Below, piece after piece: positions 1 through 8,022 of a stretch of DNA of 64,000 nt (position 1 is the stretch's first letter; every line of letters begins with the position of its first letter). Source of the DNA: Pseudomonas sp. FP453 (lineage in GTDB: Bacteria; Pseudomonadota; Gammaproteobacteria; Pseudomonadales; Pseudomonadaceae); assembly GCF_030687495.1 (NCBI RefSeq), contig NZ_CP117435.1, positions 6,018,501-6,082,500 of the forward strand, given 5' to 3'. Position numbers and translations under genes: made by a program. The notes under the pieces are model-generated. The model made no database searches. It was not told where the DNA came from and worked only from the letters and a program-made list of their open reading frames with translations.

Positions 1-71
1 TCGAGTTCACTGACCAAACGGCTCAGTTGCTCGCGGGCTTGGGGTTCGTCTTCAACGATCAGGACATTCAT
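1..71 (-). CDS. algR: Response regulator, N-terminal fragment (probably AlgR)
   Basis: Only the first 23 codons are inside the window; the gene runs off the left edge. The visible start reads MNVLIVEDEP, the opening beta strand and acidic pocket of a receiver domain. In Pseudomonas the gene next to and divergent from argH is algR, a LytTR-type response regulator controlling alginate, twitching and virulence genes, so the assignment rests on this start plus context. The DNA-binding domain cannot be seen. In P. aeruginosa the histidine kinase gene algZ (fimS) lies between algR and argH; here the 500-base gap holds no kinase gene. Confidence 0.6.
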   Translation of the reverse strand, partial: MNVLIVEDEPQAREQLSRLVSEL

Positions 72-573
72 ATTGCGCTGGATTCCTGCGTGAGTCTCGC
101 ACAAGGATAGCGTAGACAGGTGCGGTGACTTGCGTCACAGCGATCCACGCTAAGACTAGCGCGAGCGGCAAAAAGTGCCCCGAGAGTGGCACCCATATTT
201 ACCCGGACCTGTTCAATTGCGCCCAAGACCTTCTGACTTCGGGCATCGTCGTAGGGTTTGCTGATACACAATCCGAATACCCCCCTTCTGAATGAATAGC
301 CTGGGCTCTGACCGCATCACCCGGCTTTGGTGCATTCACGCTCTATCAGTGCAACTGTAGACGCTCACTGCGACGACATTGCTCTATCGTCAAATATCGT
401 TTCAATAAACACCCGAGTCCAGTCTCTTCCCGGACGCGTCCGGCGGCAAGGCACTTTGCCATCCTTCGTGCAAATAAAAATGCCGACCACCCGTAGCACC
501 GCCTCCACGGGCAACCCTGTTATTATCGCCGGCACACCTCCAAGCCTCTTTAAAGCAGATCACGAGCGAATCC
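72..573. other. Intergenic region between algR and argH, no gene seen
   Basis: About 500 bases separate the two divergent start codons. Short open frames exist on both strands, but none has a credible ribosome binding site or recognisable protein. The region must hold the promoters of both neighbours; an extended -10 for argH is listed separately. I see no RNA gene or repeat here. Confidence 0.5.
518..526 (+). promoter_or_regulatory. Candidate extended -10 promoter of argH
   Basis: The sequence TGT-TATTAT matches an extended sigma-70 -10 element (TGn plus a hexamer with 5 of 6 consensus bases) and lies about 48 bases before the argH ATG. No good -35 box is seen at 17 bases upstream, which is tolerable for an extended -10 promoter. 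Inference from pattern only. Confidence 0.35.
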
Positions 574-1968
574 ATGAGCACCGACAAGACCAACCAGTCC
601 TGGGGCGGCCGCTTCAGTGAACCCGTCGACGCCTTCGTCGCCCGCTTCACCGCCTCCGTCACCTTCGACCAGCGCCTGTACCGCCACGACATCATGGGCT
701 CGATCGCCCACGCCACGATGCTGGCCAAGGTCGGCGTGCTGACCGACGCCGAGCGCGACAGCATCATCGATGGCCTGACCACCATCCGCGGTGAGATCGA
801 AGCCGGCACGTTCGACTGGCGCGTCGACCTGGAAGACGTGCACATGAATATCGAGGCCCGCCTCACCGACCGTATCGGTGTGACCGGCAAGAAACTGCAC
901 ACCGGGCGTAGCCGTAACGACCAGGTCGCGACCGATATCCGCCTGTGGATTCGTGATGAGATCGACCTGATCCTGGCCGAAATCACCCGCCTGCAACAAG
1001 GCCTGCTGGAACAGGCCGAGCGTGAATCCGGCACCATCATGCCCGGCTTCACCCACCTGCAAACCGCACAGCCCGTGACCTTCGGCCACCACCTGCTGGC
1101 CTGGTTCGAAATGCTCAGCCGCGACTACGAGCGCCTGGTGGATTGCCGCAAGCGCGCCAACCGCATGCCGCTCGGCAGCGCCGCACTGGCCGGCACCACG
1201 TACCCGATCGACCGTGAATACACCGCGCAACTGCTGGGCTTCGACACCGTCGGCGGCAACTCCCTGGACGGCGTGTCCGACCGTGACTTCGCCATCGAAT
1301 TCTGCGCCGCCGCCAGCATCGCGATGATGCACCTGTCGCGCTTCTCCGAAGAGCTGGTGCTGTGGACCAGCGCGCAATTCCAGTTCATCGACCTGCCGGA
1401 CCGCTTCTGCACCGGCAGCTCGATCATGCCGCAAAAGAAAAACCCCGACGTACCTGAGCTGGTACGTGGCAAGAGCGGTCGCGTGTTCGGCGCGCTGATG
1501 GGCCTGCTGACCCTGATGAAAGGCCAACCCCTGGCCTATAACAAGGACAACCAGGAAGACAAGGAGCCGCTGTTCGACGCCGCCGACACCCTGCGCGACT
1601 CGCTGCGCGCGTTTGCCGACATGATCCCGGCGATCAAGCCCAAGCACGCGATCATGCGTGAAGCGGCGCTGCGCGGGTTCTCCACCGCGACCGACCTGGC
1701 GGACTACCTGGTGCGCCGTGGCCTGCCGTTCCGTGACTGCCACGAAATCGTCGGTCACGCCGTGAAGTACGGCGTGGACACCGGCAAGGACCTGGCGGAA
1801 ATGAGCCTGGAAGAACTGCGCCAGTTCAGCGACCAGATCGAGCAGGACGTGTTTGCCGTGCTGACGCTGGAAGGTTCGGTGAATGCGCGTGACCATATCG
1901 GCGGGACTGCGCCGGCGCAGGTGAAGGCTGCCGTTGTGCGTGGCCTGGCCCTACTCGCTAGCCGCTAA
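574..1968 (+). CDS. argH: Argininosuccinate lyase
   Basis: Cytoplasmic last step of arginine synthesis: splits argininosuccinate to arginine and fumarate. The 464-residue length is normal for the family. The fumarase/aspartase superfamily signature [12 protein letters not shown] lies near residues 281-292, with the catalytic serine in its flexible loop. The conserved [10 protein letters not shown] block is near residues 157-167, and the N-terminal TGRSRND substrate-binding stretch is also present. The start [14 protein letters not shown] fits the usual beginning of the family. It is divergent from algR and followed by a REP pair. argB, an earlier enzyme of the same pathway, lies 50 kb away in this window, so the arg genes are scattered as usual in Pseudomonas. 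Confidence 0.98.
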   Translation: MSTDKTNQSWGGRFSEPVDAFVARFTASVTFDQRLYRHDIMGSIAHATMLAKVGVLTDAERDSIIDGLTTIRGEIEAGTFDWRVDLEDVHMNIEARLTDRIGVTGKKLHTGRSRNDQVATDIRLWIRDEIDLILAEITRLQQGLLEQAERESGTIMPGFTHLQTAQPVTFGHHLLAWFEMLSRDYERLVDCRKRANRMPLGSAALAGTTYPIDREYTAQLLGFDTVGGNSLDGVSDRDFAIEFCAAASIAMMHLSRFSEELVLWTSAQFQFIDLPDRFCTGSSIMPQKKNPDVPELVRGKSGRVFGALMGLLTLMKGQPLAYNKDNQEDKEPLFDAADTLRDSLRAFADMIPAIKPKHAIMREAALRGFSTATDLADYLVRRGLPFRDCHEIVGHAVKYGVDTGKDLAEMSLEELRQFSDQIEQDVFAVLTLEGSVNARDHIGGTAPAQVKAAVVRGLALLASR

Positions 1969-1972
1969 AAGC

Positions 1973-2053
1973 ATCGCAGGCAAGCCAGCTCCCACAGGAG
2001 ACCCGGGTCGTCAAGACAACTCGGTCAACTGTGGGAGCGGGCTTGCCCGCGAT
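1973..2053. repeat. REP doublet (inverted pair)
   Basis: Two inverted copies of the palindromic unit with core GTGGGAGCTGGCTTGCC, about 25 bases each, separated by about 31 bases. It lies between the convergent ends of argH and the glutathione S-transferase gene. The right copy carries the CGGGCTTGCCCG variant. Confidence 0.9.
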
Positions 2054-2077
2054 GACGACCTCCCAGGCACCCAACAT

Positions 2078-2737
2078 CTACTTCTTGGCAGCAATCATCG
2101 CCATAAACGCCGGCATCGCCGCTTCCCTGTCCGCCGCAACCCTCTGCGCATTGGGCAGTGCATGCAACTTGTCCAGCAACGCCTTGGCCGCCGGCATCTG
2201 CGCCAGCAAATCCACGCCAAACAGCTTCTCGCCCACCCCGCAGGCGAGGTTCACGCTGTACATGAAATACAGATCCGCAATCGTGAAGCTCTCCCCCGCC
2301 ACATAAGGCGCGAACTTGCCGTGCCGACCGAGAGACCCCATCCCCAGCAACAGCTCGGCCTTGGATTTGTCCTTGATCGCCTCCGGTACCGGCATGCCAA
2401 AAAACGCCTCGGCGAAACACGCGCGGGCGGGCAATTCGATGTACAGCTCGATTTCCCGGCACAGCGCCAGCACCTGGGCACGCTGGAACGGGTCCGCCGG
2501 CAGCAGCGCCGGACCTTCCTGGGTTTGCTCGATGTATTCGAGGATCACGCTGGTCTCGTTGATAAAACCCTGTTTGACCCCCAGCACGGGCACCTTGCCT
2601 CGGGGGCTCACGGCCAGGGCTTCAGGCGTCTGGCCCGCATAGAAAGGCACCTCTTCAAACGGCAGGCCCTTCTCCAGCAGCGCCAGCTTGACCATGTTGT
2701 AGTAGTTGCTGACCGAAAATCCGTAGAGCTTGAGCAT
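2078..2737 (-). CDS. Glutathione S-transferase family protein
   Basis: A 219-residue soluble protein with the two-domain GST layout. The N-terminal thioredoxin-like domain begins MLKLYGFSVSNYYN, where S9 and nearby polar residues occupy the usual glutathione-activating position. The cis-proline motif GKVPVL is near residues 47-52 and the glutathione-binding ESSVI-type stretch appears as NETSVILEYIEQ near 60-71. The all-alpha C-terminal domain follows. GSTs conjugate glutathione to electrophiles or act as glutathione-dependent isomerases or peroxidases; the substrate cannot be told. It is convergent with argH and divergent from the small acidic gene at 2864. Confidence 0.9.
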   Translation of the reverse strand: MLKLYGFSVSNYYNMVKLALLEKGLPFEEVPFYAGQTPEALAVSPRGKVPVLGVKQGFINETSVILEYIEQTQEGPALLPADPFQRAQVLALCREIELYIELPARACFAEAFFGMPVPEAIKDKSKAELLLGMGSLGRHGKFAPYVAGESFTIADLYFMYSVNLACGVGEKLFGVDLLAQMPAAKALLDKLHALPNAQRVAADREAAMPAFMAMIAAKK

Positions 2738-2863
2738 TGCGACTGCCTCCAGGCCGAGTGTGGGGTTGGCTGCATGAGTTATAGATCCGAAGGCCCCGCC
2801 TGACCAGCAGCATCACCTGCCTGAATGGGGGTAGACTGGCGTCCTTTCCTTGAGGAGCCTGCC

Positions 2864-3148
2864 ATGAGCGAGCCGACCGATATCGACAACGACGAAGAAG
2901 AATTCGCCGAAACCACCCTGATCGAAGCCATCGAAAACCAGATCGAGAGCGAAAACCCGCCTGCCGCCAAGGCCACCTTCAACAAGCTGACCCTGGTCGG
3001 CTACGAGCGTGAAGAGATCCTGCAACTGATGGCCCACGTGCTTGCCGTCGAGATCGACGCACTGCTGGAAGAGGACCGCGCGTTCAATACCGAATGGTAT
3101 GAAACTGCGCTGCGCGCCCTGCCGGAACTGCCGCCCGAAAAGCAATAA
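2864..3148 (+). CDS. Small acidic protein of unknown function
   Basis: Encodes 94 residues starting MSEPTDIDNDEEEF. The ATG is preceded by a good GAGGAG ribosome binding site, and the frame extends upstream without a better start. The first 35 residues are strongly acidic; the rest looks helical (TFNKLTLVGYEREEILQLMAHVLAVEI). There is no signal peptide, membrane segment or cysteine motif. I do not recognise a named family. It sits just before the TIGR02647 gene with a 96-base gap and may share its transcript. Probably a conserved Pseudomonas cytosolic protein. Confidence 0.75.
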   Translation: MSEPTDIDNDEEEFAETTLIEAIENQIESENPPAAKATFNKLTLVGYEREEILQLMAHVLAVEIDALLEEDRAFNTEWYETALRALPELPPEKQ

Positions 3149-3244
3149 ATCCAACACGCGGCAACACACTGGACAGTTCGGCAAAGTGCGTTCACCTTAT
3201 GGCCTGCTAGCCTCTAATAAATTCTTAGAAAGTCTGGAGTCCGT

Positions 3245-3499
3245 ATGTCGTATACCCCTGAGTTGGTTGCCGAACTGGAAATCCTTGTACTCTTCCCATT
3301 AGACAGCACCAAGGAAGGTCTGAAAGTCCACCAGACCGCCGCCCCCACTGCTATCGCCGCTGCCAAGCGCCTCCACGCGAAAGGTCTGATCGACCAACCG
3401 GACGGCGGCTACCTGACCAGCCTGGGTCGTGACGCTGCAGAGCAGGCCCAAACCCTGCTGACCATCCTGACCACTGCCAGCACCAAAGAAGCCGCCTGA
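3245..3499 (+). CDS. TIGR02647 family protein
   Basis: Encodes 84 residues beginning MSYTPELVAELEILVLFPLD, which matches the short TIGR02647 family of gammaproteobacteria. Function is unknown. The sequence after residue 20 (HQTAAPTAIAAAKRLHAKGLIDQPDGGYLTSLG, split over two helices and a turn) resembles a winged-helix fold, with a final helix near residues 58-80, so a regulatory or DNA-binding role is possible but unproven. A GGAG ribosome binding site lies 7 bases before the ATG. It precedes cyaA, as in other Pseudomonas. Confidence 0.8.
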   Translation: MSYTPELVAELEILVLFPLDSTKEGLKVHQTAAPTAIAAAKRLHAKGLIDQPDGGYLTSLGRDAAEQAQTLLTILTTASTKEAA

Positions 3500-3516
3500 T
3501 ACCTGATCCCGCCCAT

Positions 3517-3539
3517 GGAGTCCGCCCAATGCGGATTCC
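3517..3539. other. Hairpin after the TIGR02647 gene
   Basis: A 9-base-pair stem (GGAGTCCGC with GCGGATTCC, one G-T pair) with a 5-base loop, 18 bases after the stop codon. There is no T-run, so it is not a classical terminator; it may stabilise the 3' end of the message. Confidence 0.4.
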
Positions 3540-3668
3540 GGGGGCGTTGCTGTGAACGGGTTAAAGTTCTGGCGCCAAAAACCGATTACCTTCTAAACCT
3601 CCTACGCTACTGGCTGTAAACTCCAACACGGCCGCCCACGTCGGGCCCTGCGCGCCACCGAGTCCGAC

Positions 3669-6509
3669 ATGACCCGCACCCACGAAATCCGCCCAGACCT
3701 GGACGAAGGCATCGACCGCAAGGTGCTGGCCCAGCTGCGCGCGCGGTTCATGGCCCTCAACGCAGGCCGCATGGCCCGGGCCGTCGAAGGGCTGACCCCA
3801 CGCCAACAAAGCGTATTGACCCTGCTGCCGCTGTTCTTTCACGTCAATCACCCGCTGTTGCCCGGCTATGTCTCCGGCAGCACGCCCGCCGGGCTGTCGA
3901 ATTTCGAACCCGACACCCAGGCCCTGACCGAAGCCCAGCGCCTGACCCGTTCGTTTTCCTACAAGCCGCGTCATGGCAACCCACCGCAACCCATCCACGG
4001 CCTGTTCCTGATGGGCAGCCTCGGCACCCTGGCCCAGGCCGACCAGAGCGATATGGACGTGTGGGTGTGCCACGCGCCGGACCTCGGCGAACACGAACTG
4101 GCCGAGCTGCGCAAGAAATGCCAGCTCCTGGAAACCTGGGCCCTGAGCATGGGCGCCGAGGCGCATTTTTTCCTGATCGAGCCGACCCGATTTGTGCTCG
4201 GGGAACGCGACGCCCAGCTCAGTTCCGACGACTGCGGCACCACCCAGCATTACCTGCTGCTGGACGAGTTCTACCGCACCGCCATCTGGCTCGCCGGGCG
4301 CACGCCGATCTGGTGGCTGGTGCCGGTGTACGAAGAAGCCCGCTACGCCGAGTTCACCCACACGTTGATCTCCAAGCGGTTTATCCGCGCCGATGAAACC
4401 CTCGACCTGGGGCACCTGGCGCGCATTCCTCCCGGGGAATTCATCGGCGCCGGGCTGTGGCAACTGTTCAAGGGCATCGAATCGCCCTACAAGTCCGTGC
4501 TCAAGCTGCTGCTGACTGAGGTCTACGCCAGCGAACACCCCCGCGTGCACTGCCTGAGCCTGCGCTTCAAGCGGGCGGTGTTCGCCAACCAAATGGACCT
4601 GGATGAGCTCGACCCGTACATCGTGGTCTACCGCCGCATCGAGGAATACCTCAAGGCGCGCAACGAACCCGAGCGCCTGGAACTGGTCCGGCGCGCCCTG
4701 TACCTCAAGGTCAACCGCAAGCTCAGCGCTGGCCAGCGCACCACCAGCTGGCAACGTCTGCTGCTGGAGCGCCTGGCCCAGGAATGGGGCTGGGACCAGC
4801 GCCAACTGGCCCTGCTGGACAGCCGCAGCCAATGGAAAGTGCGCCAGGTCGCCTCCGAACGCCGCGCCCTGGTCAGCGAGCTGAACTACAGCTACCGCTT
4901 CCTCACCCAGTTCGCCCGCACCGAACAAACCGCCAGCCTGGTCAACAAGCGCGACCTCAATGTGCTGGGCCGCCGCCTGTATGCGGCCTTTGAGCGCAAG
5001 GCCGGCAAAGTCGAGTTCATCAACCCCGGCATCGCCCCGGACCTGGCCGAAGACACCCTGACCCTGGTGCAGTCGCCCAACCGCAAGGAACCCGGCCAGC
5101 ATTACTGGGGCCTGTACAACGGCAACCTGACGGCCCAGGAGTCCGAACACTTCGCGCCGATCAAGCGCAGCCGCGACCTGCTGGAAATGCTCACCTGGTG
5201 CCATCGCAACGGCGTGATCGACAGCAGCACCCGCCTGGCCTTGCACCCAGGCATCAGCGACATGACCGAATTCGAGCTGTTCAACCTGCTGGGCAGCCTG
5301 CAACAGAGCATCGCCCTGCCTCTGGCCAGCGTCGATGAAGAACGCCTGCTGCGCTCGGCGGTGCCGGAAGAAGTGTTGTTGCTGATCAACGTCGGCGTCG
5401 ACCCGCTCAAGCATCACCGTGACTTGAACATCCTGATGACCACCGAGCGCACCGACTCCTTGAGCTACGCCGGGGTGCGCGACAACCTGGTGCTGACCCT
5501 GGACCAGGTCACGCTCAATAGCTGGAACGAAGTGCTGGTCAGCCGCTACGACGGCCCCCACGCCCTGCTCGATTGCCTGCGCGACTACCTCAACCAACTG
5601 CCCTCGGACCACCTGCCGCACCTGCGGGTGCGTTGTTTCTGCCACAACCGTGCGCAGTTCATTGCCCAGCGCGTCGAAGAAATCTTCGACACCGCGCAGA
5701 ACCTGCTGCTCGGCCAGGGCAACCACCGCTACCTGTTGCAGGTGCAGCAGCACTACCACGTGATGGAACTGGTTCCCGGCCAGGCCACTCACGTACCGCT
5801 GCCGACCCAGGACGCGCTGATCACCTACCTCAGCGAAGAGCTGGCGAGCTACAGCCCGCTGCACCTGGACGCCATGGCCCTGGAAGACCACGACCTGGCC
5901 TTGCTGCTGCCCATGGGCATGGCCGATTGCGTGCAGGTGTTCTACCGGATCAACGAAGGCGTGGCCGAGTTGTATGTGCTGGATGAGTTCAATGCGCTCT
6001 GGCAGCAGCGCTTGCCGTTCCATGATGAGCAGAGCCTGCTGGCACCGTTGCAGCGTTTCCTGCAATCGATCCTCTTCCGCCGCGAAGCACTGGCACCGCT
6101 GGACACCCAACAACCCTTGGGTGAAGTGCAGGTCTTGTACTACCAACTGTTGCCATCGGGCAGCAACCGCGCGCGCACCGTCGAGCCTCGACCGGCTCCG
6201 CAGAACTCGGCGAACAAACCGTTTTATGACGTGCAGGCGATTATCGGCAAGGCCGCGCCTGGCCAGGTGGGCGTGACCCTGTACTGCAATCAGCGGGAGT
6301 TCTGCGAGCTGGAATTTGGCGACCAGCTATTTGCCGTGGTCGCCCAGGAGATCATCGGGCAGCGCCGGGAAACCGAGCGCTACCGCTGCTACATCACGGA
6401 TCTGGACCTGTCAGGCCTGCTCGGCGATGGGCAAAGCCCGAGCAACCTGTACTTGCGCTACAAGGCCGAGTTGGAGCTGTCGCTCAACGCGGCGCTGAAC
6501 CAGGTTTAG
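3669..6509 (+). CDS. cyaA: Class I adenylate cyclase
   Basis: Makes cyclic AMP from ATP in the cytoplasm, feeding the CRP-like regulator Vfr. The 946-residue length fits the class I (enterobacterial-type) family. The N-terminal half is the catalytic domain: MGSLGTLAQADQSDMDVWVCH near residues 117-137 holds the nucleotidyltransferase GS...DxD active-site pattern. The rest is the large C-terminal regulatory region, ending ELELSLNAALNQV. The start MTRTHEIRPDLDEGIDRKVL is the first ATG of the conserved region. It overlaps the convergent rnk gene by 4 bases and there is no terminator between them. A long open frame on the opposite strand is a composition artefact. Confidence 0.95.
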   Translation: MTRTHEIRPDLDEGIDRKVLAQLRARFMALNAGRMARAVEGLTPRQQSVLTLLPLFFHVNHPLLPGYVSGSTPAGLSNFEPDTQALTEAQRLTRSFSYKPRHGNPPQPIHGLFLMGSLGTLAQADQSDMDVWVCHAPDLGEHELAELRKKCQLLETWALSMGAEAHFFLIEPTRFVLGERDAQLSSDDCGTTQHYLLLDEFYRTAIWLAGRTPIWWLVPVYEEARYAEFTHTLISKRFIRADETLDLGHLARIPPGEFIGAGLWQLFKGIESPYKSVLKLLLTEVYASEHPRVHCLSLRFKRAVFANQMDLDELDPYIVVYRRIEEYLKARNEPERLELVRRALYLKVNRKLSAGQRTTSWQRLLLERLAQEWGWDQRQLALLDSRSQWKVRQVASERRALVSELNYSYRFLTQFARTEQTASLVNKRDLNVLGRRLYAAFERKAGKVEFINPGIAPDLAEDTLTLVQSPNRKEPGQHYWGLYNGNLTAQESEHFAPIKRSRDLLEMLTWCHRNGVIDSSTRLALHPGISDMTEFELFNLLGSLQQSIALPLASVDEERLLRSAVPEEVLLLINVGVDPLKHHRDLNILMTTERTDSLSYAGVRDNLVLTLDQVTLNSWNEVLVSRYDGPHALLDCLRDYLNQLPSDHLPHLRVRCFCHNRAQFIAQRVEEIFDTAQNLLLGQGNHRYLLQVQQHYHVMELVPGQATHVPLPTQDALITYLSEELASYSPLHLDAMALEDHDLALLLPMGMADCVQVFYRINEGVAELYVLDEFNALWQQRLPFHDEQSLLAPLQRFLQSILFRREALAPLDTQQPLGEVQVLYYQLLPSGSNRARTVEPRPAPQNSANKPFYDVQAIIGKAAPGQVGVTLYCNQREFCELEFGDQLFAVVAQEIIGQRRETERYRCYITDLDLSGLLGDGQSPSNLYLRYKAELELSLNAALNQV

Positions 6510-6919
6510 AGCGGGAAAGGGCCGCCATCTTTAGGCTGGCCTTCAACACTGAGCAACTCCAGCTTGAGGGTCTTGCCACCCGGTGCTGGCCAATCGATGT
6601 GCTGGCCCACTTGCAGGCCGAGCAACGCGCTGCCCACCGGCGCGAGGATCGAGATCTTGCCTTCATCGGCATTCGCGTGTTTCGGGTAGACCAGGGTCAG
6701 GTGGTAGTCCTTGCCGCTGCCTTGTTCACGGCAATGCACGCTGGAGTTCATGGTCACGACACCCGCAGGCACTTCATCGTGGCCAACCACGTCTTCGGCG
6801 CGGTCGAGTTCGGCTTGCAACGCTTCGACGCCAGGAGACTCGTCGCCCAGGCGGTCGATCAGTTGCTCCAGACGCTGCACGTCAAGACGGGTGAGGATGA
6901 TGGACGGTGCGGTGGTCAT
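6506..6919 (-). CDS. rnk: Regulator of nucleoside diphosphate kinase
   Basis: Encodes 137 residues of the Rnk family: an N-terminal helical hairpin (residues 1-50) followed by a GreA/GreB C-terminal-like domain (VTLVYPKHANADEGKISILAPVGSALLGL region near 80-110). Rnk binds RNA polymerase in competition with Gre factors and was named for effects on nucleoside diphosphate kinase and alginate production in P. aeruginosa. Its place between cyaA and cyaY matches P. aeruginosa PA5274. The last 4 bases overlap the end of cyaA on the other strand. A terminator for the upstream cyaY unit separates it from that operon, so rnk needs its own promoter. Confidence 0.93.
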   Translation of the reverse strand: MTTAPSIILTRLDVQRLEQLIDRLGDESPGVEALQAELDRAEDVVGHDEVPAGVVTMNSSVHCREQGSGKDYHLTLVYPKHANADEGKISILAPVGSALLGLQVGQHIDWPAPGGKTLKLELLSVEGQPKDGGPFPL

Positions 6920-6947
6920 GATTCAGGCAGACTCCTTTTTTCTGCAC

Positions 6948-6982
6948 AAAAAAGCAAAACCCCGCCAGGAAAAGGCGGGGTT
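6948..6982 (-). terminator. Rho-independent terminator of the cyaY-DUF1289 unit
   Basis: A perfect 9-base-pair stem (AACCCCGCC with GGCGGGGTT), loop of 7, followed on the minus strand by a T-rich tail. It lies about 70 bases after the DUF1289 stop and before the rnk start. Confidence 0.85.
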
Positions 6983-7050
6983 CTCACGGGCCTCGATGAG
7001 TTGAGGCGTAGCCGGACACTACCACAGCGTCACAAATAAACAAGACGACC

Positions 7051-7269
7051 TCAGGCGCTGCCCCTGCGTTGCTCGGCCTGGGCGCAGATCACCCGGCGCC
7101 GGGCATCGTCGGCAGAGCGCCATTCACGGATGTCTTCGACGTGGCGGAAGCAGCCGCGGCAGACTTTCTCCTCGTCCAGGCGACACAAACTGATACAAGG
7201 TGACGGCACCGCCGGGCTGACATTGCTGAACAGCGGCTTGGGCGGGCGTACGGGTGTGGGCTGCGTCAC
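7051..7269 (-). CDS. DUF1289 domain-containing protein
   Basis: Encodes 72 residues if it starts at the GTG 2 bases after the cyaY stop codon. That gives VTQPTPVRPPKPLFSNVSPA before the conserved core. Longer upstream frames would overlap cyaY entirely and are not credible. The family signature PSPCISLCRLDEEKVCRGCFR holds four cysteines (CxxxC and CxxC), suggesting metal or iron-sulfur binding. The core ends with the usual EIREW-type tail. The function is unknown, but tight linkage to cyaY, an iron-sulfur assembly factor, hints at a related role. Translation is probably coupled to cyaY. Confidence 0.8.
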   Translation of the reverse strand: MTQPTPVRPPKPLFSNVSPAVPSPCISLCRLDEEKVCRGCFRHVEDIREWRSADDARRRVICAQAEQRRGSA

Positions 7270-7271
7270 GA

Positions 7272-7604
7272 TCAGATCTCGTCGAAATCCAGCTCGGCGC
7301 TGGTGTATTCCTGGACCAGGCGCGCGAGCATTTCGCCCAACAGCTCTTCGCTCTTGTCGCACTGCCATTTGCCACTTTCTTCGTCGTAGTCGAAGTGCAC
7401 GCCACCGGAACGCGCCGCCAGCCACAGTTGGCGCAAAGGCTCCTGGCGGCTGAAGATCAGCTGTTGGCCGGTCTCGAATTTGACGGTCAGCACGCCCGCC
7501 GAGTTTTCCAGGTCCACGTCCAGGCCGCTGTCGTCGAAAATATCTTCCAGCGCCTGCTGGGTAGCATCCACCAAGTCGTGAAAACGGGCTTCGGTCAAAC
7601 TCAT
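7272..7604 (-). CDS. cyaY: Iron donor protein CyaY (frataxin)
   Basis: A 110-residue bacterial frataxin, the usual length. The N-terminal helix (MSLTEARFHDLVDATQQALE) carries acidic residues that continue into IFDDSGLDVDLENSAG; this acidic ridge binds iron and contacts the IscS desulfurase. The beta sheet follows, with the conserved tryptophan in PLRQLWLAARSGG near residues 75-87, then FDYDEESGKWQCDKSEELL. It acts in the cytoplasm as a modulator of iron-sulfur cluster assembly. It is divergent from lppL and followed by the DUF1289 gene with only 2 bases between. Confidence 0.93.
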   Translation of the reverse strand: MSLTEARFHDLVDATQQALEDIFDDSGLDVDLENSAGVLTVKFETGQQLIFSRQEPLRQLWLAARSGGVHFDYDEESGKWQCDKSEELLGEMLARLVQEYTSAELDFDEI

Positions 7605-7779
7605 TGTGGCAACCTCAAAAGTGTCTGGTTTTGCTCAAGCGCCGCACGATACGGGCGAGCCCGGCCGATTGCAAAGGATACCGATCCCATCGCGATTGGC
7701 GGTATGAAATATCCCCAGCCAGCGTAGTCCGCTTCACAGCCGTCTCGGCAAACCCCCGTCGGACGGGTATTTCAGCGCA

Positions 7780-7808
7780 TAGGCAAGCTGGCAGGTGGTC
7801 GGTATACT
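7780..7808 (+). promoter_or_regulatory. Candidate sigma-70 promoter of lppL-lysA
   Basis: TAGGCA (4 of 6 to TTGACA), 17-base spacer and TATACT (5 of 6 to TATAAT). The inferred start of transcription is about 28 bases before the lppL ATG. It lies in the 238-base divergent gap with cyaY. Pattern match only. Confidence 0.55.
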
Positions 7809-7842
7809 CGGGCGCAATTAATGCATATTCAAGGATTTCGCC

Positions 7843-8013
7843 ATGAAGCGCCTGATCTCTTCCCTTGCTGCGCTCGTCGCGGTCGCTTGCCTCGTTAGTG
7901 CCTGTGGTCAAAAAGGCCCGCTGTACCTGCCCGATGACAGCAAAGACCCGAATGAACAGGCGCAATCGTCGCAAAAGCCATCCAAAGCGCATAAGCACGA
8001 CACCTACGAATAA
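7843..8013 (+). CDS. lppL: Small lipoprotein LppL
   Basis: Encodes 56 residues, [21 protein letters not shown] followed by [11 protein letters not shown]. The lipobox LVSAC places the lipidated cysteine at residue 21, and the [10 protein letters not shown] motif is typical of the YifL/LptM small lipoproteins found before lysA in gammaproteobacteria. E. coli LptM helps the LptDE lipopolysaccharide translocon mature, so a similar outer-membrane role is possible. The C terminus is hydrophilic and lysine-rich. An AAGGA ribosome binding site lies 9 bases before the ATG. lysA follows after 9 bases, so the two are co-transcribed. Confidence 0.92.
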   Translation: MKRLISSLAALVAVACLVSACGQKGPLYLPDDSKDPNEQAQSSQKPSKAHKHDTYE

Positions 8014-8022
8014 GGGAGCTCC

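Noticed and set aside
68..271. 67-codon minus-strand frame upstream of algR as a remnant of algZ
   Set aside because: It resembles no kinase segment and has no ribosome binding site.
1934..2803. 289-codon plus-strand frame through the REP pair and glutathione S-transferase gene
   Set aside because: It begins inside argH, crosses a REP element and lies opposite a clear GST gene.
3561..6146. 861-codon open frame opposite cyaA
   Set aside because: It is the mirror of cyaA in GC-rich DNA, rich in Q, V, G and A with no domain. The sense gene is clear.
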